Origin: Brucepastera parasyntrophica
Lineage (GTDB): Bacteria; Spirochaetota; Spirochaetia; Treponematales; Treponemataceae
Direction: 5' to 3'
DNA length: 64,000 nt
Assembly: GCF_022376835.1 (NCBI RefSeq)
Contig: NZ_CP084606.1
Location: forward strand, 1,544,501 to 1,608,500
Position numbers and translations under genes: made by a program. Below the pieces are notes generated by a model. The model was not told the origin of the DNA, made no database searches, and saw only the letters and a program-made list of their open reading frames with translations. This document shows, one piece after another, positions 9,776 through 18,971 of the stretch. The stretch's first letter is position 1. Every line of letters begins with the position of its first letter.

Positions 9776-11677
9776 CTATACCCAGCCTTTATTCGTAACA
9801 AACTTTATACAATCACTTACTTCCTGTTCCGAGAATTTCTCTGCCTTTGAAATAAATCCTGTTAATTTCTGATCGGTCTGCCATTTCGCCATTTCATAAT
9901 AAATATCTTTAGGATTTGTTTTTTTGGAATCTTCTATGGTTTTCAATACAGTAGCTAATAGCTCAATCTTATGGTCCCGCTTTTCAATATTTTTTGTACT
10001 TGAAAATATTTTTATAATCTCCGGTAATTTATTATTTGCTTCTGCTACAATGGGATTAGGATACTTAAACAGTGTTTCTTTTTGGGAAACTCTGTATGTT
10101 TCAAGACCTGCTTTTCCTTGCCTGGAAAAATATGTTCGGTTATTTATTAATTTCTTGATATTGGGATCATAAGGACCAAAATGCCACTTCTGAAATTTGA
10201 ATCCAGTTTTTATGTGGGAAACAAAGGATAAGATATATAGATACTTAGCGATTATCATTTCACCCTGATGTTGATTATGATTTTCAAGAGTATCAATTAC
10301 AGTTGCAATAAGCTGCATTTGTTGAAACGGCGTTATTGCTACTTTTTCTTCAAAGGCTTCTCTTAAAACTGCCTGCATTAACTCTTCTGCCTGTAATTTT
10401 CGCGTTGATGCTTGTTTTTCCAATTCATCTACAAAAGCAAGAAGTTTTTCAACCCGATCTACAATAGCTTTTTGCTCTGCAAGAGGGGGTAGTGGAATAT
10501 GGGTATTTCCTATAATGTCAGTATTAAGATTAGGCTGACCTTGTCCTCTGGCTGCTTCTGTTAAAAACCAATTCGATTTTTCTTTTAAAAAATAATACAA
10601 AAATAATTTGTTCAATTCAGGAATCATATCTATAAATGCGGCAATACCATCATTAAATGTTGTTGGAAAAGTACATATTTTGGGTATTCCTAATGTTGCA
10701 CCACTATTAGTCAGGAGGAGTGTATCAGCTTCAATATATCTTGTCTTGAATAAACCTGTTTCTTTGATTGTATATGTATGAGTATTCAAGAAAATATTTT
10801 GATCTGCTGTCAAATCAGCAACTTTAAGAAAGGGAATATTACCATCATAATATTGTTTGCTTCCGGCAGGTCGTGGTGATCCTCCTCTTACGATTGAAGC
10901 AATTTTCCCTAATTTTGTCCACACCCACCCATCAGGCAAATCAAATGGCACTTCCTCTGGTTTAATAGGAACCAGAGTTTTTTGCTTTTTAATCTTTCCT
11001 TCTGCAATCAGTTTTTCTTTTTCCTGATTAATCTTAGCAAGTAAAGTCTCTGCATCATAATCCGGATTACCTTTTTTAACAGGGTTTGCATTTCGCCATG
11101 CCTTTGTCAATTTGCCTTCAATAGCTTCCTGAAGAATAGTTTGGCGGAGTTTAATAAAATAAGTTGATTGCAGCAACATTTCATTTTTTAATTGAGAAAG
11201 TTCATTTTCAACTGATTCAAAATATTCATTAACCTTCTTTTGTTTAACAATATCAGGTAGATCCATTTCTATTTGAAGCAGATGTTTTGACTTTATTTCT
11301 GTTTTTATTCCGCCTTTAACTTTCTGTTGGAGCTCCTTGATAAACATGGGGCTTTTGAGATAACGCTTAAAATAGTTTATATTTATTTTTTCTTTATCAA
11401 AAATATAAGACGAATAGTGAATTGTCGCCGTTATAGGTTCAGTTCCTTCATAAACTGCAATAGCGCCTTTGGCTACATTTATACCTGAAATAACCAAATC
11501 CCCAGGTTTCACGATTATCATATCTGTCTTTGTTGATTTATTTGATAAATATATTTTTCCCGAAAAATCAATCTTATCTAATCGTTTGATTCTTTTTAGT
11601 TTTTCATCAGTGGGTTTATATCGCCCTTCACGCTCAGTTAAAAATGAAGATATAGGTACTTTCTGAAGCTTATTCAT
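9776..11677 (-). CDS. hsdS: Type I restriction-modification specificity subunit HsdS with C-terminal extension
   Basis: The protein has 633 residues; ordinary HsdS has about 400-450. Residues 1-430 hold two target-recognition domains separated by helical spacers, with GWVWTKLGKIASIVRGGSPRP and LPPLAEQKAIVDRVEKLL as the usual markers, including the terminal conserved helix. The remaining 190 residues add a domain with IAKYLYILSF..FQKWHFGPYDPNIKKLI, which resembles the Panacea/DUF4065 fold found in antitoxin-like proteins; this is inference. HsdS sets the DNA sequence that HsdM methylates and HsdR cuts. The ATG overlaps the end of hsdM by eight bases. Last gene of the hsdR-hsdM-hsdS operon. Confidence 0.9.
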   Translation of the reverse strand: MNKLQKVPISSFLTEREGRYKPTDEKLKRIKRLDKIDFSGKIYLSNKSTKTDMIIVKPGDLVISGINVAKGAIAVYEGTEPITATIHYSSYIFDKEKININYFKRYLKSPMFIKELQQKVKGGIKTEIKSKHLLQIEMDLPDIVKQKKVNEYFESVENELSQLKNEMLLQSTYFIKLRQTILQEAIEGKLTKAWRNANPVKKGNPDYDAETLLAKINQEKEKLIAEGKIKKQKTLVPIKPEEVPFDLPDGWVWTKLGKIASIVRGGSPRPAGSKQYYDGNIPFLKVADLTADQNIFLNTHTYTIKETGLFKTRYIEADTLLLTNSGATLGIPKICTFPTTFNDGIAAFIDMIPELNKLFLYYFLKEKSNWFLTEAARGQGQPNLNTDIIGNTHIPLPPLAEQKAIVDRVEKLLAFVDELEKQASTRKLQAEELMQAVLREAFEEKVAITPFQQMQLIATVIDTLENHNQHQGEMIIAKYLYILSFVSHIKTGFKFQKWHFGPYDPNIKKLINNRTYFSRQGKAGLETYRVSQKETLFKYPNPIVAEANNKLPEIIKIFSSTKNIEKRDHKIELLATVLKTIEDSKKTNPKDIYYEMAKWQTDQKLTGFISKAEKFSEQEVSDCIKFVTNKGWV

Positions 11678-13103
11678 TAATAAGTTCCTTCTTCAACTGT
11701 ATCAATAACTCATCACTTTTTTGAAATGATTCATGAAGTAAATCAAGTAGCTCTTTACTGGTATAGGTTTTTTCTTCTTCCTTTATATGTGGGTTTTTTA
11801 TATCAAGATTAAACCCATTCTCCTGCAATGTTTTAATAGGGACTTTCCACGCCTGTTCATTTTCCTTACGCTTTTTCCACCATTTTTTTAGGCTTTCAAA
11901 TTCATCTTTACGGATTGATTTGGTTTTGGAATATGCTTTTACACCTTCCGGCAGTTTATGTTCCCAATACCATATTTCTTTTGTTGGCTCCCCTTTGGTA
12001 AAAAATAAAAGATTTGTGGCAACACTGGCATAGGGCTGAAACACTGAATTAGGCAGCCTCACGATGGTATGCAGATTACAGCTTTCGAGCCAGTGCTGAC
12101 GAATCCTGGCTTTAACCCCATCTCCGGTAAGAGAACCATCCGGCAGCACTATGGCGGCCCGGCCTCCATTATTTAGATAACGGATCATTAAAAGCAGAAA
12201 CAAATCTGCACTTTCTGTTGTCCGATAATTTAAAGGAAAATTTGTCTGCACTCCATCAGTAACTGAAGCTCCAAACGGCGGGTTGGCGAGAATAACATCA
12301 ACTCTATCTTTTGTACCTATACTGGTATATTCGCGGTTAAGACTGTCTGTATAATCAATATTAGGAATTTCAATATCATGGAGAATCAGATTAGTAACAC
12401 AAAGCATAAATGGAAGGGGTTTAAATTCCATACCATGGATAGTACTTTCCAGCGGCTTCAGGTCTTCAACCCCTTTTACATCTTGTTTACGTATATTTTC
12501 AATTGCCGAAGTTAGAAACCCTCCAGTACCGCAAGCCGGATCAAGAACCTTTTCACCAAGACGAGGATTTATTATCTCTGTCATAAACTCGGTAATTGCC
12601 CGTGGCGTATAAAATTCTCCGTAATTCCCTGCACTTTGAAGGTCTTTAAGAATAGTTTCATAGATATCGCCAAATAGGTGGCGGTCTTCTGAGGCATTAA
12701 AATCAATTTGATTGAGCTGGTTAAGCACCTGCCGGATAATTGTGCCATTTTTCATGTAGTTATTCGTGCCTTCAAAAATTTCACGAATAAGCAAAGTTCG
12801 TTTATTTCCAGATGAAACATTGAGATTTTCTAGTCCTGGAAAAAGTTCCCTATCAATAAACTCCTTAAGCTTATCTCCAGTCAAGCCTTCAGGGTCTGCC
12901 GCCCAATTGCGCCATTGAAGTTTTGAAGGAATGGATGATTTATAACTGTCTTTGAGAAGTTCCAATTCAATATCTTTATCATCGATAATTTTCAGGGTAA
13001 TGAGCCAGCCAAGCTGCTCGATTCTCTGTGCATCCCCAGATACACCCTGATCTTTACGCATGATATTCTGCAGTGTCTTGATTATATTACCAATGTTTTT
13101 CAT
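11670..13103 (-). CDS. hsdM: Type I restriction-modification DNA methyltransferase HsdM
   Basis: The protein has 477 residues, the usual size. An N-terminal helical HsdM domain (residues 1-130) precedes an N6-adenine methyltransferase domain with the SAM motif DPACGTGGFLTSA and catalytic NPPFG. It methylates adenine in the target chosen by HsdS and protects host DNA. Its ATG directly follows the hsdR stop (TAAATG), and its end overlaps hsdS, so the three are one operon. The sequence is intact. Confidence 0.96.
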   Translation of the reverse strand: MKNIGNIIKTLQNIMRKDQGVSGDAQRIEQLGWLITLKIIDDKDIELELLKDSYKSSIPSKLQWRNWAADPEGLTGDKLKEFIDRELFPGLENLNVSSGNKRTLLIREIFEGTNNYMKNGTIIRQVLNQLNQIDFNASEDRHLFGDIYETILKDLQSAGNYGEFYTPRAITEFMTEIINPRLGEKVLDPACGTGGFLTSAIENIRKQDVKGVEDLKPLESTIHGMEFKPLPFMLCVTNLILHDIEIPNIDYTDSLNREYTSIGTKDRVDVILANPPFGASVTDGVQTNFPLNYRTTESADLFLLLMIRYLNNGGRAAIVLPDGSLTGDGVKARIRQHWLESCNLHTIVRLPNSVFQPYASVATNLLFFTKGEPTKEIWYWEHKLPEGVKAYSKTKSIRKDEFESLKKWWKKRKENEQAWKVPIKTLQENGFNLDIKNPHIKEEEKTYTSKELLDLLHESFQKSDELLIQLKKELINE

Positions 13104-15502
13104 TTATGCCGCAACCTTGTATAATTCCTGTTCAAGTTCTTTTATTGCCTTTAAATAGTTTTCTTTTCCGCCAAAAACACTGATGATTTCTGAAGGAGTT
13201 CCTATTCCAGAAAAGGGCTCTACTTTTAATACAGAAAGTTCTTCTATGTTTTCAATTCCTTCATCAGCGTACTTATCTAAAAGAGCGTTTAATATAGCTC
13301 TTGCTTTTTCACCGTATTTAGTAAAATAGTTTCGTTTTCTTACCTGTTCAGCCCGCTCTCTTCTGGTTAATGCAGGCATATCCCAAGCAACATGACAGAT
13401 AAGGTCGAAAATATCTAGGTCCTTTTTAACTTCTTCTTTCAGGTTTTCCAGTATAACACCATGGTTTTCCAATTCATCAATAATTGATTGCTTCTTTTCT
13501 GTCTGATTCCATTTGGAAAGAAATTCTTCAAGGCTTCGGTATTCTCGTAGAATTCCTTTTTTGTATATTCTTTTAAACTCTCTGTAATCAGTTTACCATT
13601 TTCATCAAGATGCTGAACACGTTCGTTTAATATCGAAACATCTACACCAGCAACATACACTTTTCCTCTTGGTGTATCTGTTATTTCCCCTCCTTCAATT
13701 ATAACAGGAATCGAAGGATTATCTGTTTCGCCATCATCAAAGTCTATTTCCATGCCAGTTTCAGGATCGATCACATCCTCTTCTGAATTAATATCACTTT
13801 CGGAAAATTCTTTATTTTCGCAAATTTCTTTTATCATTACCGGATCACCATCAAAATCCGGGTCTGCAAACAGATCAGTAACATTACGAAAATCCATAAT
13901 AGTAAAATACTGTTTGCCATATTCTTCGTTAATCCGGGTTCCTCTGCCAATAATCTGTTTAAACTCGGTCATAGAATTGATATTTGAATCAAGTATAATT
14001 AATTTACATGTCTGCGCATCTACGCCGGTAGTCATCAGCTTTGATGTTGTTGCAATGACCGGATAAATCTCTTCAGGGTTAATAAAATTATCCAACTCCC
14101 TCTTACCAATTTCATCATCTCCAGTTATTCGCATAACGTACTTAGGTGATTTTCTAACTTCTTCAGGGTTTTCATTTACCAGAGCCTGGCGCATCCGCTC
14201 TGCGTGTTCAATATCAATACAGAATACAATTGTTTTATCATAGGGATTAGTTTTTTTCAAAAAATCCGTAATTCTGGCTGCAACAGTTTTTGTTCGTTCA
14301 TCAATAACCAGGTTACGGTCATAATCTTTAATATTATAGATTCTATCAACAATAGGATTACCGTTACTATCCTGTACTGTAGAATCGGGCCGCCATCCTT
14401 CAAGATCAATATTGATTCCTACCCGGATTACTTTATAGGGAGCGAGAAAGCCATCCTCAATACCTTGTTTCAAAGAGTAGGTATAAATTGGATCTCCAAA
14501 ATATTCGATATTCGAAACCTCATCAGTCTCTTTCGGTGTTGCAGTCAATCCAATATGAGTCGCTTTTGAGAAATATTGCAGGATGCCATGCCATGCACTG
14601 TCTTCTGCAGCACTGCCTCTGTGACACTCATCAACAACGATCAAGTCAAAAAAATCAGGGCTGAATTCCTTATAAGCATCTTTGTCTTCATTATAGTTTG
14701 TAAGTCCCTGGTAAAGAGCAAGATATATTTCAAAAGCTTTATCAATTACCTTTTTGCGAATAACGGTCATTTTATCTTTAAAATGCTTAAAATCTCCGCG
14801 TTTAGTCTGGTCTATGAGCGCATTTCGATCAGCGAGAAACAATATTCTTTTTTTAGTACCACTTTTCCATAGCCTATAAATTATTTGAAATGCGGTATAA
14901 GTTTTTCCTGTTCCTGTTGCCATTACCAGTAAAACCCGGTTTCGTCCTTTGGCAATTGCTTCTACTGTCCGGTTGATTGCTATTTGCTGATAGTATCGTG
15001 GTTTTCTGCCTGAGCCATCAAAAAAGTAGTCGAAAGATACTATAGATTCCTGTTCTGCTGTTTCAATGCCCTTATATTTTTTATACATTTTCCACAGCTG
15101 CTCTGGAGAGGGGAAATCATCAATGTTAATCGGTTGTTCAATGCTATTAGAGTACCCTGAACGGTCATGCTGTAAAAAGCCGTCACCATTGGAACTAAAA
15201 ACAACCGGAATATCAAGGATTTTGGCATACTCCAGCCCCTGTTGAAGGCCGGATCCAACAGAATGGTTATTGTCTTTTGCTTCAATTATTGCTATTGGAA
15301 TATTCGGTTTATAGTAGAGTATGATATCGGCCCGTTTTCTGCTGCCTCTTGCAGTCTTTTTTCCCTTTACAAATATACGACCATCAGTAAAAAAGACTTC
15401 TTCTCTTACCTGAGTTTCTATGTGCCAACCAGCTTTTGAGATAGCAGGAATAATATATTGGCTGATAATATCTCTTTCTGACAATTTCTTTTTATCTGTC
15501 AT
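13104..15502 (-). CDS. hsdR: Type I restriction endonuclease HsdR, frameshifted near its C terminus
   Basis: The restored protein has 799 residues. The N-terminal nuclease domain has RADIILYY and IAIIEAKDNN (a PD-(D/E)xK site). The SF2 helicase motor follows, with MATGTGKT, a DECHRG box, LTATPK and QIIGRGTR. The C-terminal domain, which docks to HsdM, lies in the next frame (13104-13472). One base is missing in the T6 run at 13557-13562. HsdR translocates and cuts unmethylated DNA. First gene of the operon, 111 bases from the cassette boundary. Confidence 0.93.
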
Positions 15503-15612
15503 TAGTTCTTCTCTTATTTAACCCACCATGAATGGCAGACATTTGTAAACGTATGTAGATTTTATATTATAATAATTTTTATTTTCCAACTACAACTTTT
15601 GCGTGGTATTGC

Positions 15613-15778
15613 GTACAACGTCCCGGGTGTATCCGACGTTGTGCAGTGGCTAATAGGGCTTTGCGTAGCAAAGACCGCCACTGCACAATGTGCCGGAGTG
15701 AGGCGTGGGAACGAACGTGACCTAGCCGAACGTAGGCCAGCGCACGAAGTGCGCGTCTGCGGATACACGCTGTTAGGC
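15613..15778 (-). repeat. attC 9
   Basis: Cores are GTACAAC (15613-15619) and GTTAGGC (15772-15778). Inner stem is the GTGCAGTGGC/GCCACTGCAC variant. The flank of its low core matches the far end of the type I restriction cassette, showing that 9490-15618 is one cassette. Confidence 0.95.
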
Positions 15779-15796
15779 GAAGTGCTCTGCGACAGT

Positions 15797-16888
15797 TTAT
15801 GATTTGTATTTTTCGTAGTTTGTATCTCTTACATTTCCAATAAATTGTGATAAAAAATTATTAATCTGTTTTTCTAATGATTTATTTACACCATTTTCAT
15901 CCCAATTAATTTTTAAATTATCATAAGAATACGTAAAAGGATTCATTGGATCTAACTTTTTTAAAATATTTGGAAATCCCATTGAAACTAAACACTCTCC
16001 GGTATGGCCATCAATATTAAATGAATAATGATATGTAATTTTTTCAATTATCAAAAACTCAAAATTTTCATCTTTTGTAAGAAAGGGAATATCTTCAAGT
16101 TTTTTCCCTTTTAATATTAGTTTCTTAACATGATCCTTGATCCACTCAATTTCTTCAGGATGATTATTTTTTGTTTCATCAGGTCCGAATTCAATGTCGT
16201 TGATACCAATAAAATTTATATCCTTTGATAGTTTCTTAAAATTAAGTAAGAAATAAAACCTATTTTTATTTGAAAAATCTTCATATTTAATGAATGTTGG
16301 CTTTTCTTTTTCATCAATAAGCTTTTTCTTTCTTAAATGTTTTGTTATATCATTTACAATTTTTGTATTTATATCCTGTGTTTCTGGTGATGTATAGTTT
16401 GACTCCAGTTCTATTTCTAATGTATTTTTCCTCTTACTAATTTTTATATTGCCGGAATGCTGTGTTTCATAATCAGTCCAGTCTTGCAACCTATCAATTC
16501 GTGTAATTGTATAAGGGAAACAATATACATTATCTTCAATAGTAAATTGAGGTGAAATATCATATTTATAGCATTCAAAACAAGAGTCACTTTCAGCATC
16601 AAAGGAATAATCATTCAAAGCGTCAACTATATCAACATCATTATTTGTAACAAGCCTTTTAGTAGACCTTTTTATTTTTTCCTCTCTGTTTTTATGTAAT
16701 TTTCGCAAATATTCAAATTCTTCTGGTGAAATTAGAGATGAAACTAATAATGGAATTATTGTTTCTCTATCATAGGTTGATAAAAATATTCCCTTTTTGT
16801 TAATAAACTTTCGGAGAGAACTATCTGATAAATTTGAATAAATTAACAGAGGTTTTAATTGTGTTCCGTATGGTAAAATATTATTCAT
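15797..16888 (-). CDS. Partner protein of a putative two-gene defence module (GAPS4b-like)
   Basis: The protein has 363 residues, without signal peptide or membrane segment. The opening YGTQLKPLLIYSNLSDSSLRKFINKKGIFL is reminiscent of an HTH or SAP-like fold. The rest is mixed alpha/beta with charged patches and no recognised catalytic motif. It overlaps the upstream nuclease-like gene by eight bases, so the two are coupled. By gene order and size the pair resembles the GAPS4 system. I cannot confirm this without an alignment. Confidence 0.6.
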   Translation of the reverse strand: MNNILPYGTQLKPLLIYSNLSDSSLRKFINKKGIFLSTYDRETIIPLLVSSLISPEEFEYLRKLHKNREEKIKRSTKRLVTNNDVDIVDALNDYSFDAESDSCFECYKYDISPQFTIEDNVYCFPYTITRIDRLQDWTDYETQHSGNIKISKRKNTLEIELESNYTSPETQDINTKIVNDITKHLRKKKLIDEKEKPTFIKYEDFSNKNRFYFLLNFKKLSKDINFIGINDIEFGPDETKNNHPEEIEWIKDHVKKLILKGKKLEDIPFLTKDENFEFLIIEKITYHYSFNIDGHTGECLVSMGFPNILKKLDPMNPFTYSYDNLKINWDENGVNKSLEKQINNFLSQFIGNVRDTNYEKYKS

Positions 16889-17822
16889 CTTTTCCTTCCT
16901 CTAATTTCCTAAAATCTAATAATGGATATGATTCTAAACTTATTTGCTTTGCATAGCTTACATCACTTAAAGTACTTAATATCTTTGAAACTTTTTTACC
17001 ATGCTTTAATTCTCTATAATCAGGATATAAAATAATTGTTTTACTATTCCATCCGCCTTTAGTAAAACTTTTACAAAAGCTAATGATTTTAGTACATGAA
17101 TCATCAGAATAGTTATTATTCGAAAAGACAAGTAATATTTTTCTTTCGTCATCTATATCGACTCTGATTGGAATAATATCAGATACCATATATTCTATTG
17201 GGAGAATGTTTCCATATGAAATATTATCAAAGGTTGCTAAATTATATTCGGTTTCAGCATATGCATATGTTAATTCTTTTCCTGGGTAATTACGATGAAA
17301 ATATTCTACAATACTATAAAAAAATGTCGCTCGCAAATTATCAATGATATAAATTGGTTCAAATGATATATTTCCAGAAAATCGAAATTGCTTTATTTTA
17401 TTTCGAATTGTATCCCTAAATCCTTCATTATGATTCAAATAAAATAATAATCCCCGTAATTGCAAATCTTTTATTTCTCGTTTTATTTTTTTCCGGCCAT
17501 ATTCAGCATTCGGCTTTATACAAAACAACCATTGGCCAATATCAGTCAAGAACTCTTTTAGCTGTTTTGTTGGATCAAAAGGATATTTTTCGTAATATTT
17601 TGCAGAAATAACGACTGTTTTTTGAGCATCACTTTGGACCGGGCAGATATAATGCTTGATATAATCAATGCCATGGGTTTTTAATTTTCGATTATGAAGC
17701 TCTGGGCGAATACATTCAATATCAACATTATTGATTATTGGAGTCCAACCAAAATACTCTAACAATCTATAAATAACTTTTTCGCCATATTTTCCAATTT
17801 CCAATGATTTTTCAGCTGCCAT
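16881..17822 (-). CDS. PD-(D/E)xK nuclease-like protein of the putative module (GAPS4a-like)
   Basis: The protein has 313 residues. The N-terminal third fits a restriction-endonuclease-like fold: IGKYGEKVIYRLLEYFGW with Glu14, THGIDYI with Asp53, then VVISAKYYEKYP with Lys75 as the candidate active site. The remainder is alpha/beta of unknown role. ATG at 17822 with GGAG-type site upstream. It precedes and overlaps its partner gene. The family call (GAPS4a-like) is inferred from motif order and pairing. Confidence 0.62.
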   Translation of the reverse strand: MAAEKSLEIGKYGEKVIYRLLEYFGWTPIINNVDIECIRPELHNRKLKTHGIDYIKHYICPVQSDAQKTVVISAKYYEKYPFDPTKQLKEFLTDIGQWLFCIKPNAEYGRKKIKREIKDLQLRGLLFYLNHNEGFRDTIRNKIKQFRFSGNISFEPIYIIDNLRATFFYSIVEYFHRNYPGKELTYAYAETEYNLATFDNISYGNILPIEYMVSDIIPIRVDIDDERKILLVFSNNNYSDDSCTKIISFCKSFTKGGWNSKTIILYPDYRELKHGKKVSKILSTLSDVSYAKQISLESYPLLDFRKLEEGKDE

Positions 17823-17874
17823 TTTTCCTCCAAATATATTTCTTTATATTATTTAAAAAATCTCAGAGCATTTC

Positions 17875-18039
17875 GCCTAACGTCCCGGGTGTATCCGACG
17901 TTGGACAGCAGCTAATAGGACTTGCGCAGCAAGGCCGCTGCTGTCCAATGTGCCGAAGTGAGGCGTGGGAAGCGTAGCTGACCTAGCCGAGCGTAGGCCA
18001 GTGAGCGAAGCGAACGCCCGCGGATACACGCTGTTAGAT
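17875..18039 (-). repeat. attC 10
   Basis: Cores are GCCTAAC (17875-17881) and GTTAGAT (18033-18039). Common inner stem; last hairpin GTGAGC-GAA-GCGAACGC. Confidence 0.95.
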
Positions 18040-18051
18040 GCAGTACCCATG

Positions 18052-18759
18052 CTACATGCTTTTATTTATAATTGATTTTACTGCATTAATATGCGCTCTT
18101 TCATTTTTTCCTTGTGGATGATATGAATAAATATATATTTTATCCTCTATTTTTTTATAAAATGTTTTATACTTTTTCCATTCTTCAAATGATTTCTTGT
18201 CATTCTTAATTTCCATTTCTTTTAATAAATTATTTTCCCAACCACTTGTAAGAAAAATAACTATATCAGGGTCTAAAGTTTTTAAATCCAATTCTAGTAA
18301 TTTTCGAGAATTATTATATTGTAATTTAATAAGATGAGAAGAAGGATTTCCTCCTTCACATGGGGCTATCTTATATAGATTTGACCATGCAATATAATTG
18401 TACCAATCATTTTTATTAATAGTTGATAATGTAATTCCTTTAATAACTCTCCAAAAAGAAGACTTCTTAGTATTGTAATGATGATCGCTTCTTTTTCCTT
18501 CAAGATTATTAACCCATTTCATTTGATCATCTCTATTTACAATTCTATTTGGGTTTTTTAAATTAAATAAATTCTCCACATTTCTATCATCTGGAATCCA
18601 CCCATTTGTAGCTTTTCCTACAAATAATATTCTGGGTTTATTTTCAAAATATTTTTCACCTACTTGCGGGAAAAAGGTTGTTACTTTAGTATTATAATCT
18701 CGCAGATTGTTATCTAATAGATCTTTATAAATTTCCTTATAATCTTGTGGATCAATCAT
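18052..18759 (-). CDS. Uracil-DNA glycosylase-like superfamily protein
   Basis: The protein has 235 residues from an ATG at 18759; longer upstream frames run into attC. RILFVGKATNGW near residues 43-54, an NYIAWSNLYKIAPC segment, LDPDIVIFLTSGWEN and a C-terminal YSYHPQGKNERAH fit the order of the uracil-DNA glycosylase-like fold, whose members use similar loops to bind flipped bases. The usual catalytic Asp/His set cannot be confirmed by eye. Such cassette proteins may act on phage DNA or on nucleotides. Sole gene of cassette 10. Confidence 0.6.
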   Translation of the reverse strand: MIDPQDYKEIYKDLLDNNLRDYNTKVTTFFPQVGEKYFENKPRILFVGKATNGWIPDDRNVENLFNLKNPNRIVNRDDQMKWVNNLEGKRSDHHYNTKKSSFWRVIKGITLSTINKNDWYNYIAWSNLYKIAPCEGGNPSSHLIKLQYNNSRKLLELDLKTLDPDIVIFLTSGWENNLLKEMEIKNDKKSFEEWKKYKTFYKKIEDKIYIYSYHPQGKNERAHINAVKSIINKSM

Positions 18760-18794
18760 TTCATTTATTCCTGTTTTTATTTCTTGGGTATTGC

Positions 18795-18959
18795 ATCTAA
18801 CGTCCCGGGTGTATCCGATGTTTTGACAGCCCGAATGAGGGCTTGCGCAGCAAGACCAGGGCTGGCAAAATGTGCTGGAGTAAGCCGTGGGAAGCGTAGC
18901 TGACCTAGGCGAACGCAAGCCAGCGCCGAAGGCGCGTCCGCGGATACACGCTGTTAAGC
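18795..18959 (-). repeat. attC 11 (variant inner stem)
   Basis: Cores are ATCTAAC (18795-18801) and GTTAAGC (18953-18959). The inner stem is replaced on both sides by a TTTTGACAGCCC/GGGCTGGCAAAA type. The middle hairpin has the swapped GCC/GGC pair shared with copy 4. Confidence 0.94.
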
Positions 18960-18971
18960 GCAGTTGTCCAG

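Noticed and set aside
9924..10172. Plus-strand ORFs opposite hsdS, hsdR, addA, rny and glgP
   Set aside because: They are antisense shadows of long conserved genes, with no start signals or family resemblance.
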